Assembly: GCA_029204225.1 (NCBI GenBank)
Contig: MU835287.1
Location: 1-40,292 of the forward strand
DNA: 40,292 nucleotides
Origin: Diphasiastrum complanatum
Lineage: Eukaryota; Streptophyta; Lycopodiopsida; Lycopodiales; Lycopodiaceae
Reading direction: 5' to 3'
In this document: positions 21,986 through 31,220 of the stretch, piece by piece
How the letters are laid out: every line of letters starts with the position of its first letter
How positions within the stretch are numbered: the stretch's first letter is position 1
Translations under genes and position numbers: made by a program
The notes under the pieces: generated by a model
Told to the model about the DNA's origin: nothing
The model's database searches: none
What the model saw: the letters and a program-made list of their open reading frames with translations, nothing else

Positions 21986-24167
21986 TTACATGACTAGGTC
22001 TAAGCCAAGTTTGGCTCTAAAAGTTTCAAACTTTTCTTTACTTAAAGCTTTTGTAAATATATCAGCAACTTGTAATAACGTAGAACAATGTACAATACCT
22101 ATATCTTCATATTGTAACTTTTCACGCACAAAGTGATATTTTACTTCAATATGTTTTGTCCTTGCGTGAAAGATAGGATTTTTAGCCAATTGTATTCCAC
22201 TTTGACTGTCACAAAAAATAACAGTGGGATTTACCTGCTTCATGCCAATCTCACATAACAACTTACGTAGCCAAACAGCTTCTTGGGTAGCAGAACTCAA
22301 CGCTTTATATTCGGCTTCTGTGGAAGAAAGAGAAATAGTACCTTGCTTCTTGCAAGACCATGAAAAACAACCGTTACCAAAATTGAAGGCATAACCTATT
22401 GTTGACTTTCTATCATCTATACTTCCTGCCCAATCAGCATCAACATAACCTTGCAACTTAGGTAAAACACTTTGTCTTTAGTAGATTAGACCAAGGTTAG
22501 GTGTACCTTTCACATACCTCAAAATCCTTTTTGCAACTTTCCAATGGTCCATAGTGGGTGATGATATGAATTGGCTAATCAAACTTACAGCATAGCAGAT
22601 AGCAGGACGTGTAGTCATAAGATATATAAAACTTCCAACTAGTTGACGAAATAGTGTAGCATCAACATGTGCACTATCATCAATACGAGATAATTTCTTA
22701 CCAGCTTCGCAAGCGGTGATGGAAGATTTGCACTCTGTCATGTGAAATCTCTCCAATATCTCGCCCACATACTTGTTTTGACATAACCTGATATCACTGC
22801 TAGTTTGCCATACTTCGACACCCAAGCAATAGTGCATAAGATCTAAATCTGTCATCTCAAATTGCTTGCATAAGTTGGCTTTGATAGAACGAGTGAGATT
22901 CTCATCATTGCCAGTGATAATGATATCATCAACGTAAAGTAGAATCAAGGCAATGTTGTTGTCATTTATAAGAACATAAAGATTTGGATCTGAATTTGTT
23001 CTTACAAACCCATGAGAAAGAAAGTAACTGTCATTGCGTCCATACCATGCATGTGGCGCTTGCTTAAGGCCATAAAGTGCTTCGTGTAGTTTACATACCT
23101 CTTGCCCTTTTGCCATTAAGCCCTGCGGTTGGACCATGTAAACTTCTTCCTCTAAGTCACCATTCAAAAATGCAGACTTCACATCTATTTGATGGATCTT
23201 CCACCCAAAATGAGATGCTAAGGCAATGATAAGGCATAGCGTAGTCCACTTAGCCACTGGAGCAAATGTCTCTTCATAGTCAATTCCTTTGTTTTGCTCA
23301 GAACCCTTCACTACTAGGCGTGCCTTATACTTTGCTATTGTGCCATCCGCATGAAACTTTTCTAAACACCCATTTGTTGTCAATGGGTTTCTTTCCAAGT
23401 GGTAGATCAACCAACTCCCATGTATCATGCTTGTGGATGGATTCTATCTCTTCTTCCATTGCCCTTTGCCACTCTTTGTGATCTTTTGCTTCATCAAAGG
23501 TTGATGGCTCTCGACACTTCAAAATGTCAGTCATTAGGGCATAGTTCACATGATAACAATCGGGAGACTTCCTTTCTTGTGTTGATCTTCTCACTTCACT
23601 TTGTGTGCTAGATCCTGTTTGATTTAGCTTTGTGTCCTTCATGATCTTTTCATACCATTCTGGTATCTTAGATTCAGGTGATACACTACGTGGAGAGTAT
23701 GTATCCCAAGGAGTGTCCAAGTAATGTCTCTTACTTCCAACCGGTTTCTCCTTTATTGCTCCTATTGGCAAGTACCTCCCCCTAGGCTCTTGAATAGGTG
23801 GTGTCTTTTCATACTCGCTCTCTCGACTCTCATCTTCATGTGCATCATCTTGTGGAGCATCTTCTTCATCTTCTTCCTCCAAAATTGTGAGAAGTCTTTT
23901 GATACTTTCACCACTTGCATGGTCTTCATCTTCATACCTATGCGTTTCATCAAAGGTCACATCTTTGCTAATGTGAATCTTATTTATTACTGGATCAAAA
24001 CACATATAAGCTTTCGTTCTTTTATCATAATCAACGAAGATACACTTGATTGCTTTGGCATCAAGTTTCTTTTGCTCCTCCTTTGGCACATGTACATAGG
24101 CCTTACATCCAATGACACGAAACTTGTCGATTTTTGGCTTTATTCTAGTAGGTTGATTGGTTGTCAC
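21986..24167 (-). pseudogene. Copia F pol: integrase C-terminus, RT, RNase H
   Basis: The relic begins in the integrase C-terminal region (FRVIGCKAYVHVPKEEQKKL, NKIHISKDVTFDE) and passes an acidic linker (about 23950-23830). RT starts with WQRAMEEEIESIHKHDTWEL; a frameshift at about 23355 follows WVFRK. Then come YKARLVVKGSEQNKGIDYEE, QIDVKSAFLNGDLEEEVYM, LYGLKQAPHAWYGR and LLYVDDIIITGND (about 22930). TAG/TAA-type interruption at 22478 separates GTPNLGLIY from RNase H (YVDADWAGSIDDRKST, SLSSTEAEYKALSS, HARTKHIEVKYHF, VADIFTKALSKEKF), ending at a natural stop. The family differs from B, C and D. Gag, protease and most of the integrase are absent because the 5' side is fused to fragment H at about 24165. 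Confidence 0.92.
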
Positions 24168-25080
24168 AAAAGATGATTGGGCTCTCTAAAAAATCCAGCA
24201 AGTGAAGACCCTTGATCATCCTCTTGATCCATACCATCTCCTTTGTGCAATGTGTTAGAGCTTTGTACTCGGCCTCACTAGATGACAATGAGATAGTAAA
24301 TTGTTTCTTCGACATCCATACCATCTCCTTTGTGCAATGTGTTAGAACTTTGTACTCGGCCTCACTAGATGACAATGAGATAGTGGCTTGTTTCTTCGAC
24401 ATCTATGATATAGCTCTATCACCTATGAAAATACAATGAGCACTAATGGATTTCCTATCCATTATATCTCCAACACAGTTTGAATCTCAAAATCCAAAAA
24501 GATTAGGTGATGATCCCTCATACAATATGCCAAAATCTCGAGTTCCAATGATGTACCTCAAAATTTGCTTTCCTAGTTTCTAATGCTCTTCACTAGGATC
24601 TTGCATGAATTGACTCAATCTTCCAACACAATAGCTTAGATTTGGTCTAGTAATGGTTAGATAGATGAGTGAACCAACTAGCTTCCTATAGAGAGTAATG
24701 TCCTCGAAGGATCTTTCATTACCTCTTATAGTTAGCTTTACATGAGACTCCATAGGTGTATCAATAGCTTTTGCATCTACCATATGAAATCTTTCTAGAA
24801 TAGAATTAGCATACTTCTCTTGACAAATGAAAGTACATTGAGAAAATCTAATGACTTCTATTCCCAAAATGTAGTGCAAATTACCAAGATCATGCACCTC
24901 AAACTCCTTCTTAAGAGCATTCTTGATATCCTCCACATTTAAGATGATATCATCCACATAGATTAGCAAGATGGTAACATCATTTCCAGCAAACCTATAA
25001 TAAAGTGAATGATCATACTCACTCATAACAAAGCCTTGTAGCATAATATTCAAGTAGAAGAATTCATACAATTTGCGCAA
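24168..25080 (-). pseudogene. Copia fragment H: RT C-terminus and partial RNase H
   Basis: Same strand as F and directly upstream. RT gives GFVMSEYDHSLYYRF, ILLIYVDDIIL (about 24965), LGNLHYILGIEV, then ERFHMVDAKAIDTPMESHV and RKLVGSLIYLTITRPNLSYC. At least three in-frame stops (near 24580, 24490 and 24403) precede the RNase H motif SKKQATISLSSSEAEYK, which is present twice. It ends at IIFCDNQS, where the reading passes without a gap into the integrase of F. The sequence is close to the B/C lineage rather than to F. Confidence 0.88.
24229..24402 (-). repeat. 87-bp in-frame tandem duplication in RNase H
   Basis: Two copies with period 87 (24229 and 24316) encode the same 29 residues twice, from MSKKQ through SSSEAEYK to CTKEMVW. 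They differ at a few bases (Q-A-T versus Q-F-T, K-V versus K-A). Confidence 0.92.
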
Positions 25081-25239
25081 ATGAACGACTCAATGGTGAG
25101 ACAAAAATTGCGCTCTAATAAAATTATCAATAGTGAGTACAATGGCTTGAAGTAATAACTTCAGCTTGCTGAGCATGATAATGCTGGCTACAGATGACTT
25201 TGATTGAAAGAGAAATTCAAAAATTAACACTTACATAGC
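25081..25239. other. Junction segment, nothing recognised
   Basis: Between the minus-strand fragment H and the plus-strand pol end of copia A no frame shows recognisable motifs. The end (TTGTTTCAG before the coding block) looks like a 3' splice site but may be chance. Confidence 0.4.
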
Positions 25240-25400
25240 TTGTTTCAGCTTCATAGGAACGAAAGACATGGTTGCTGACATCTTCACCAAAGCTCTGGAC
25301 AAAGGACTCTTTGAGAGACAAAGGAACAGTCTCAGGATCATAAAGCTATCATGCTTTGAGAGGGAGCTGAAGAAACATATCGTTTCTAATTACAAAGCTT
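25240..25400 (+). pseudogene. C-terminal end of a copia pol, upstream of the A LTR
   Basis: The frame FIGTKDMVADIFTKALDKGL followed by FERQRNSLRI is the conserved C-terminus of copia RNase H/pol. Upstream sequence is lost. It stands directly before an LTR and PBS in the same orientation, so this is the tail of one copy followed by the head of another, or a tandem pair sharing an LTR. Confidence 0.8.
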
Positions 25401-25432
25401 TGCTAGCTTTCAGCCCTCTGCCTGACAAAAAT

Positions 25433-25594
25433 ATTCGCGAACATGAAAGTCACGATGCATGAAAGTTTCGCGAACACCTGACGGGAAGACACGAAGCACG
25501 AAAGATTCGCGAACGAGAATCTTTTGCTGCCTAACACGAGAAAGTCAGACGACGGGGACGAAACCAATGATGCGACACAAGAAATGTCGCGAAA
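25433..25594 (+). repeat. Repeated TTCGCGAAC motif in the 3' UTR of copia A
   Basis: TTCGCGAAC occurs at about 25434, 25467 and 25506, and the variant GTCGCGAAAC at 25586, with related GAAAGTCACGA/CACGAAGCACGAAAG blocks between. The stretch is rich in CpG in an otherwise CpG-poor region. Confidence 0.75.
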
Positions 25595-25674
25595 CCCGTT
25601 TTGCCCTCACGCTCCAAAGAGTACTAGCAATATCATGCAAGTACCCAGAAGTACAAAAATATGATCTGATGGCA

Positions 25675-26335
25675 TGATGTCGGCAGATACTCCCTAGGTC
25701 GTGGCTAATCTGCCACTCTTGTAATTGCTTGATTAGTTGTAGATGCTTAATTACTCTAATCTTAGATTTACATGGAACAACTACACTTACTAGATGATAC
25801 TTGACATATAGATCAACAGAGATGACATAATACATATATAGTGTAATGTAGTAGTCTGATGCTAGTAAGCAATAAAAATGAAATTACAGAATACATGTCC
25901 GCCTACGTGCAAAGACAATTTTGTCTAGGATCCGTAGATCCAACTGTCCGCTAGTAAAGCCAGACTGTTACTCGTGAGAGAACCGTGTTTCTCCCATGCC
26001 AACGCACTGCATGGATTTGCATGCAGTGCTTGAAGAATCAGAGAAAGATCAATATAGATGATTTTCTTGTTGTGTCTGATCTCAAATGCAAATGTGTCTG
26101 CTGTCATTCGTGTGTCTGAGTTCTCTTGTTCATTTTAATTTTGTACCTTGGTCGAAACTATGTTGAATGCTGCATTAATTTTATAAACATAGATCAGCAG
26201 TGTCTGACTACATTCTGGAGGACTGTAGGAGTGATTCAGTTGGCAGTGTCCAACGATCGCATCTGAACTCCATCCGAGTTGCAAAGGGAGTCGTGGTTGC
26301 AAACAATTTTGCGACTGTGAAATCCATTCTGATCA
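25675..26335 (+). repeat. LTR of copia A
   Basis: Starts TGATGTCGG and ends TCTGATCA, giving 4-bp terminal inverted repeats TGAT/ATCA, and is followed one base later by a PBS. A TATA-like CATATATAG lies at 25833-25841. The start is chosen by the TIR; TGTCGG at 25678 is the alternative. Confidence 0.75.
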
Positions 26336-26336
26336 G

Positions 26337-26348
26337 TGGTATCAAAGC
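26337..26348 (+). other. Primer-binding site of copia A
   Basis: TGGTATCAAAGC matches the initiator tRNA-Met site TGGTATCAGAGC at eleven of twelve positions and follows the LTR end by one base. Confidence 0.85.
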
Positions 26349-26449
26349 AGGTTATCCTGTCATATTCTGACATAGCCAAGAAGCTAGCAGATCCAGGAGG
26401 CCAAGCATTCAGACAAACAATCATCAACAAGAAACAGACTCAGGAAGCA

Positions 26450-26568
26450 ATGGCTTCAATCAACAGCATGCAGAACAAGATCTGCACAATTCTTGATTCT
26501 TCATGATCTAACTTTCTAGCCTGAAAGTTAAGACATCACTCATACTCAAGGGCAAAGGATTATTCTCC
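26450..26568 (+). pseudogene. Copia A gag, first part, split by gypsy element G
   Basis: Gag opens MASINSMQNKICTILDSS. SNFLA then TGA (tryptophan expected) then KLR, and after a one-base shift SLILKGKGLFS, match the start of the UBN2-type copia gag. The reading ends at 26568 where the gypsy LTR begins and resumes at 32784 as PWVDGTEEMPMITG. Confidence 0.85.
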
Positions 26569-26964
26569 TGTAGTGGGTTTCTTTCGTTGCCTAACCTGAA
26601 TCCAAGATCTAGTCAATCTAGCATCAAAGAGATGGAGTTAGTTGTCACGCGTAGGTTCATTCCCATGGGAGCGATAGTTTAGTTTAGATTTCAACATGAA
26701 TGGAGGATTCACATCTATCTCTACATCCATTAACCCTACTTTTTAATACTACACATCCCTTAACACTACACATCCACAACAGAGATAGCTTACTCTTTCT
26801 CTCTCTCCCTTTCTCTCTCATAAAAAGTATAATAACATACAATCCCAATAACACTCAGATCCAACAATTAGCAAAATCCAAAAAAGCATGAGAGATGGAG
26901 GGAAAGTGATAGTCACTTATTAACTAGGGTTAGGGTTGCCTTGAGATCCGCAAACCCTCCAACA
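26569..26964 (-). repeat. 3' LTR of gypsy G, 396 bp, internally deleted
   Basis: Compared with the other copy (769 bp after removing the solo LTR), this LTR lacks 356 bp corresponding to 32376-32731 and a 17-bp block. The lost part includes a CTATAAGA TATA-like box and AATAAA. A CT-rich tract and AACCCTAACCCTA (26925-26937, minus sense) are retained. Confidence 0.9.
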
Positions 26965-26985
26965 GTATCCTCCACCAAAACTGGT
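26965..26985 (-). other. Polypurine-like tract of gypsy G
   Basis: In minus sense GTTTTGGTGGAGGATAC lies directly before the 3' LTR start TGTTGGAGGG, 16-20 bases after the accessory ORF ends its 3' tail. It is the expected plus-strand primer position. Confidence 0.6.
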
Positions 26986-27001
26986 GGCGGTCCCACGACA
27001 C

Positions 27002-29965
27002 CTACAATATGCAGTTATTGGGACTTTTATTGGCTTCACGCCGAATCTTGATTAAATGATGCTGCACCTTCTCTATAAAATTGAGACGTGTAGTATTAAA
27101 ATCCAAATTGCATGGCAGGAAACAACAGTGGGCTCCGACAATCCACTTGGAGGTTGTCCATGATGTGAAGTGTGATTCCCAGGAGCCTCCCATCATTGCC
27201 GCACAAAAATATAAATGAGCAACCGACAACTGATCTTTGATTTGCTCTGAGGCCATCGGCTTATTTGGATCGAATACCAGAGGAGGGAGACAATCATCCC
27301 ATCTGGTTGCCATTGACGCCAACAGAGTTAGAGCTTTAGCAAACATTGCCGATTGTCGCACCGTTGGATTTGGAGAGTGGACATACTCTCGTTGATAGGC
27401 TTGTAATGCGCAGTGGAAATCCACTGAGATGGTCCAGCTGTAAGGCTGATGGATGATTGGCCAATTGGGCGTATGGATGGTGATCTTGTCCATAGCCAAT
27501 CCCAAATCTCTCCATTTATTTCTTCGTGGCATTGGCACATAATAGAGATCTACCCACAATTGGCGAGGGCTGGCGACGTGACTCCTAATTGATTCCGGAG
27601 TTTTCTCAAAACAATGAGTCTCCATGCTGGTTGCTCTCCCAATGTAGGTATTTTGTCCAACCCTTTGTCGGCCTCGATCTTGGAGGTCTTAAACTTCAAA
27701 ACCCATCCACCACGTGAGGACTCATGCAGATGTTGCTTTAAGAAGGTCTGGATCTAGTCCTCGACGCTGATGGGCCTTCTGAATAGAGGTTTTGTTCTTG
27801 ATGAAGATGGACCTGCTTGTACTGCCGATATGGTTGGCGGTTGGTCTGCTATATCTGGAGCTCCTCCCTGGTCCATGCTCGAATCAACCCCTGTATTCAT
27901 TGGTATGGCTTCTTGGCGTGGAGGGAAGAATTGTGGCATGACTGGTACGGGGATTTGTGGTCCAGCTTTCAACACTCGAGTGGCTACTTTTTCATAGGTG
28001 GTGATGGTTTCTTTAGCCTTTGCCAACTCGGTTGAAGCTGCTCCTTTGAACCTGTCAAAGCGGCCTTGAAATCCCTGAAGGGCCACTTTGTATGTCTCCA
28101 CTTTTTTGAACAAATACGCAATCTCCGTCGATGTGACCGGATGATCTGGTATTTGTGTTTGAAAATACACATCACACTCAAGGGTGGTCGCATCCAATTC
28201 ACCTTGAAGCCGCGTGCGATCATGTTCAACCATCTATAATTGTCCCTTCAGCAGCTGCACCTGTTGCTTTGCATCCTACACGACCTTATCCACCTGATCC
28301 TGTGTGATTGTTAGGGCATTTTGCAGGGAGTTGATGTATTCTTCCAAGCGATCAACTTGTTGCTGGGCCAACTTCTTTTCGGCTTCAGCCTTATCTTCGT
28401 GTTGTTTGGCAATCTTCAACTCTCGATCCAACTGGACAAGTTTCTGGTTGATCAGAGTGTTTTCGGACCCCAGATCAGAGATTCTCTACTCCATTTCCTT
28501 CTTCTTATCCAGCATCAACTGGATCACTTGCGCAAGGCTTGAAACCAAACCTAGAGCATCCTCATAATCGATGGTTGTGGAGGCGGCAGCAGCAAGAGGA
28601 CCTGATGGAGCTGTCCTTGGTTGGCGTGGAATAGGTGCCACTGCGTCTTCTTCTTCAAAATGGTCTTCCTCGTTAAACCCTTCAGGCAATGTGGCATCAA
28701 ACTATTTTGGTGATTTTACAGCTTTGTCAACCCGAAGTGCGGCTAGACTATCTTTCGTATGAGGTTGCTGGCTGACATCTTCAACACCAATTGAGATCTT
28801 CAACACCAACAGTAGATTCATGGATATGTCCGAATCCTCTTCCAGGGGATTGGAGTTCAAAGGGCGCAGGGCTCTAGGGCATTTTAAAAATTTTGGTGGC
28901 CCCAAGGGGGTCAGAATCATCGAACATATCCATAAAGAACTGTGTGTTTGGTGAGGTGGCTTCGGTGTGTGGGGGTGAGGCGGCCTGGGCAGCTGTGATG
29001 GGAATGGTAGGCTCAATGGTCACAGACTGTCCTTGGTTGGAAGCAGAGGCGAGGGAAGCATCAGAGGCTGGGAGAATGGGAAGTTCAGTGCGAACAACAG
29101 CATGGGGTGGAAGCGCAATTGACGAGGTATGCGTAGTGCGACGTCGTGACGCGGAAGGAGAGTCAGGAATAACGATCTCTCTGCGTGGACGATGACGACT
29201 ATGAGAACTCGAGGCCTGGTGAGATGACTCGACCGGTGCTTCTTCATAGACCGAAAGCACAAAATCTAGGTGGAAGCCATGGATTCTGTTTTCTAAGTGA
29301 GAAGCGGCTAAAAGGGACAATAAAGAGCCGGCAGTGAACCGTTGCTTAGTATTGGCCTTAATAGCTCGTTTGAACTCACCAGAAACAGTCTTGAACCAAT
29401 TATATGGTTCAAGAGGGGCTTTGGCTAACTTGGTGTGGGACTCCACTATCCTATGGAGGATCTGTGATGTGATGCGGTCTTTCATGAGGTTGCCAACCAT
29501 CAAGAAGTTATTCAGAGGCTGGGCAGCAGCGTGGATTGAAGGCTCAGTGATGGCTTCCAGAAGGTAGCCGTCATTGGTCCAGTGCAGATCGTTTGTGAGG
29601 TCAATATATGGCTTGATGGTCTGTTTGGCGTGCTTATGATTGGCTGAGGCCTGCGTGCTAGATGCTATACCTATAGCTGCAAGGGAGGACTCAGTGACGC
29701 GCACCTTATGTGTGGCTCCCTGGAAAGTGATGTAAAATTTGGATTTCTCTTTCTTCCACGTACTGAAGGCAAGAGTGATAAAATCCATATTGATGCAACC
29801 CAAAAAGGTTCTCTCATGAATACCCATTGTAGTGAGTAGTGGCTCCGCAAGGGTCATCCATTGAGTGACCATGCTTGTGCTAGGAAGAATCGTGATGTCC
29901 ATTGTAGATGAGACATCACGATGGATAGTATAGCGCAGAGACTAAGAAGTATCGGTAGAAGACAT
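27002..29965 (-). pseudogene. Long coiled-coil accessory ORF of gypsy G, 3' of integrase
   Basis: I do not recognise this protein. It begins MSSTDTS at 29965 and ends only 37 bp from the 3' LTR, about 980 codons. Residues up to about 360 form a globular part (MVTQWMTLAEPLLTTMGIHE, FLGCINMDFITLAFSTWKKE, GFHLDFVLSVYEEAP). A Ser/Arg/Pro-rich linker follows (SSHSRHRPRREIVIPDSPSA, resembling a nuclear localisation signal). After a frameshift near 28870 come an acidic stretch (FNEEDHFEEEDAV), then a heptad-rich coiled coil (about 28560-28000: LVQLDRELKIAKQHEDKAEA, KLAQQQVDRLEEYINSLQN), a proline-rich part, and after a second frameshift near 27630 a Trp-rich end (VDLYYVPMPRRNKWRDLGLA). No signal peptide or membrane span is seen, so an envelope role is not supported. 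Six in-frame premature stops are all TAG. Tat/Athila-clade gypsy elements carry extra ORFs in this position. Confidence 0.7.
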
Positions 29966-30470
29966 GATGATCAGAATGGCTATGGACAACCTAATTTAAC
30001 ATTTTAAGATCATCTAGCAGGTCGGCAAAGGTTCATAATGAGGTTAAGATGTTCGGCGAAGGTTCCCAAAATGACATATCAGTGATATTTTGCCTAACTC
30101 AAAAACTAGGTTTTCTCTTGACAGGAACCTTCGCCCACCTCAAATTAGATAAATCTAGAGTGGATGTACAGTTTGAGAACTCAACGAAGATTTCTGGTAC
30201 TGTACAGGCCAAATCTGACCAAAACAGTGATTTTTTAAGTTTTTTTCCATAAAAAAATTACTGTGCTTCCTTTTTCCTATGCTGATGACTTTCTGACTTT
30301 TGCTCATCAGTCTTTTCTAATTTTTTGCTTTACTTTTTTTTTTTTTTTTTTTTTGGTTTTTTGACTGTCTTTTTCCAAAAATCTCAGTTAAAAAAATTGA
30401 AAAACAATTAAAATTTAAAAAAAGTATTGAGATCAGTCTTGCTGAACTGGCAGAGCAGGCTGTCAGAACT
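29966..30470 (-). other. Spacer between integrase and accessory ORF of gypsy G
   Basis: About 500 bp without coding motifs. It contains a run of 21 T on the + strand (30334-30354), that is poly-A in element sense. Confidence 0.6.
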
Positions 30471-30472
30471 TG

Positions 30473-31220
30473 CGTAATCGGCTGCCATTCATCGGAGTAT
30501 CAAATCTTTTCCATCCAAGTGCTCAAGAATTACTGCGCCATAGTTCAAGATTTCCTTCACTTTATACGGGCCTTCACTGGTAAACTTCAACTTTTTCTTG
30601 ATCAGCTTGGTTTTGTACTTCAACGCCAGATCTCCTGCTTTCAAATCTGTTTTGTGTAATCGACGATCATGCCATGCCTTGCGGCGTGCTTTCTCTGCCG
30701 CTAAGGCATGAACTGCCATCAATCGAGTTTCACATAATTTGTGCAACGTTTCATGACGGAGTTGTAAAGACTTATCATCATTTAATCGTTCCGTTGCTGC
30801 TATGCGTAAGGATGGGATCAAAAACTCAATTGGCATGACAACATCTTGACCATAAACCAGTTGAAAAGGTGTTTGATTTGTACTATTTTTGTAAGCGGTT
30901 CTGAATGTCCACAATACTACATATAGTTTATGTTTCCAATCGGACTGACTTGCTTCAACTGTCTTTGTCATAATGGTGCAGAGAATCTTATTGGAAGATT
31001 CAGCTTGGCCATTCCCTCTGGGAAAGTAGGGAGTACTAAATCTGTGTATAACAAAAAAATCTTCCAGTAAACACTTTATTGTCTGATTAACAAAGTGTGT
31101 ACCCCGGTCATTGACAATTTCGATCGGACATCCAAATCGGCTTCATATAGAAACTTGGCCGTAGATTTCGCATCAGCAACTTTGACAGCTTTGGCTTCAA
31201 CCCACTTGGTCATATAAAAT
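30473..31220 (-). pseudogene. Ty3/gypsy integrase, C-terminal half
   Basis: In minus sense the reading opens YMTKWVEAKAVKVADAKSTA, already inside the catalytic core past its first aspartate. After a small deletion it continues GCPIEIVNDRGTHFVNQTIK (second catalytic Asp), YFPRGNGQAESSNK (catalytic Glu) and NSTNQTPFQLVYGQDVVMP. The C-terminal part has RRKAWHDRRLHKTDLKAGDL and GPYKVKEILNYGAVILEHLD, then a frameshift and FDTPMNGSRLRKF-stop. There is no chromodomain, which fits the non-chromovirus gypsy clades. The 5' LTR is joined directly to this point at 31221. Confidence 0.9.

Noticed and set aside
26920-26940. Interstitial telomere-like AACCCTAACCCTA (minus sense)
   Set aside because: It occurs at the same place in both LTRs of gypsy G, so it is an LTR component. 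Two units are too few for a telomeric tract.
27770-29567. Plus-strand ORFs inside the gypsy accessory region
   Set aside because: They are shadows of the minus-strand accessory ORF, which has coiled-coil heptads and ends next to the 3' LTR as expected.
28874-29965. Envelope-like gene in gypsy G
   Set aside because: Position fits, but no signal peptide, membrane helix or cleavage motif is visible.
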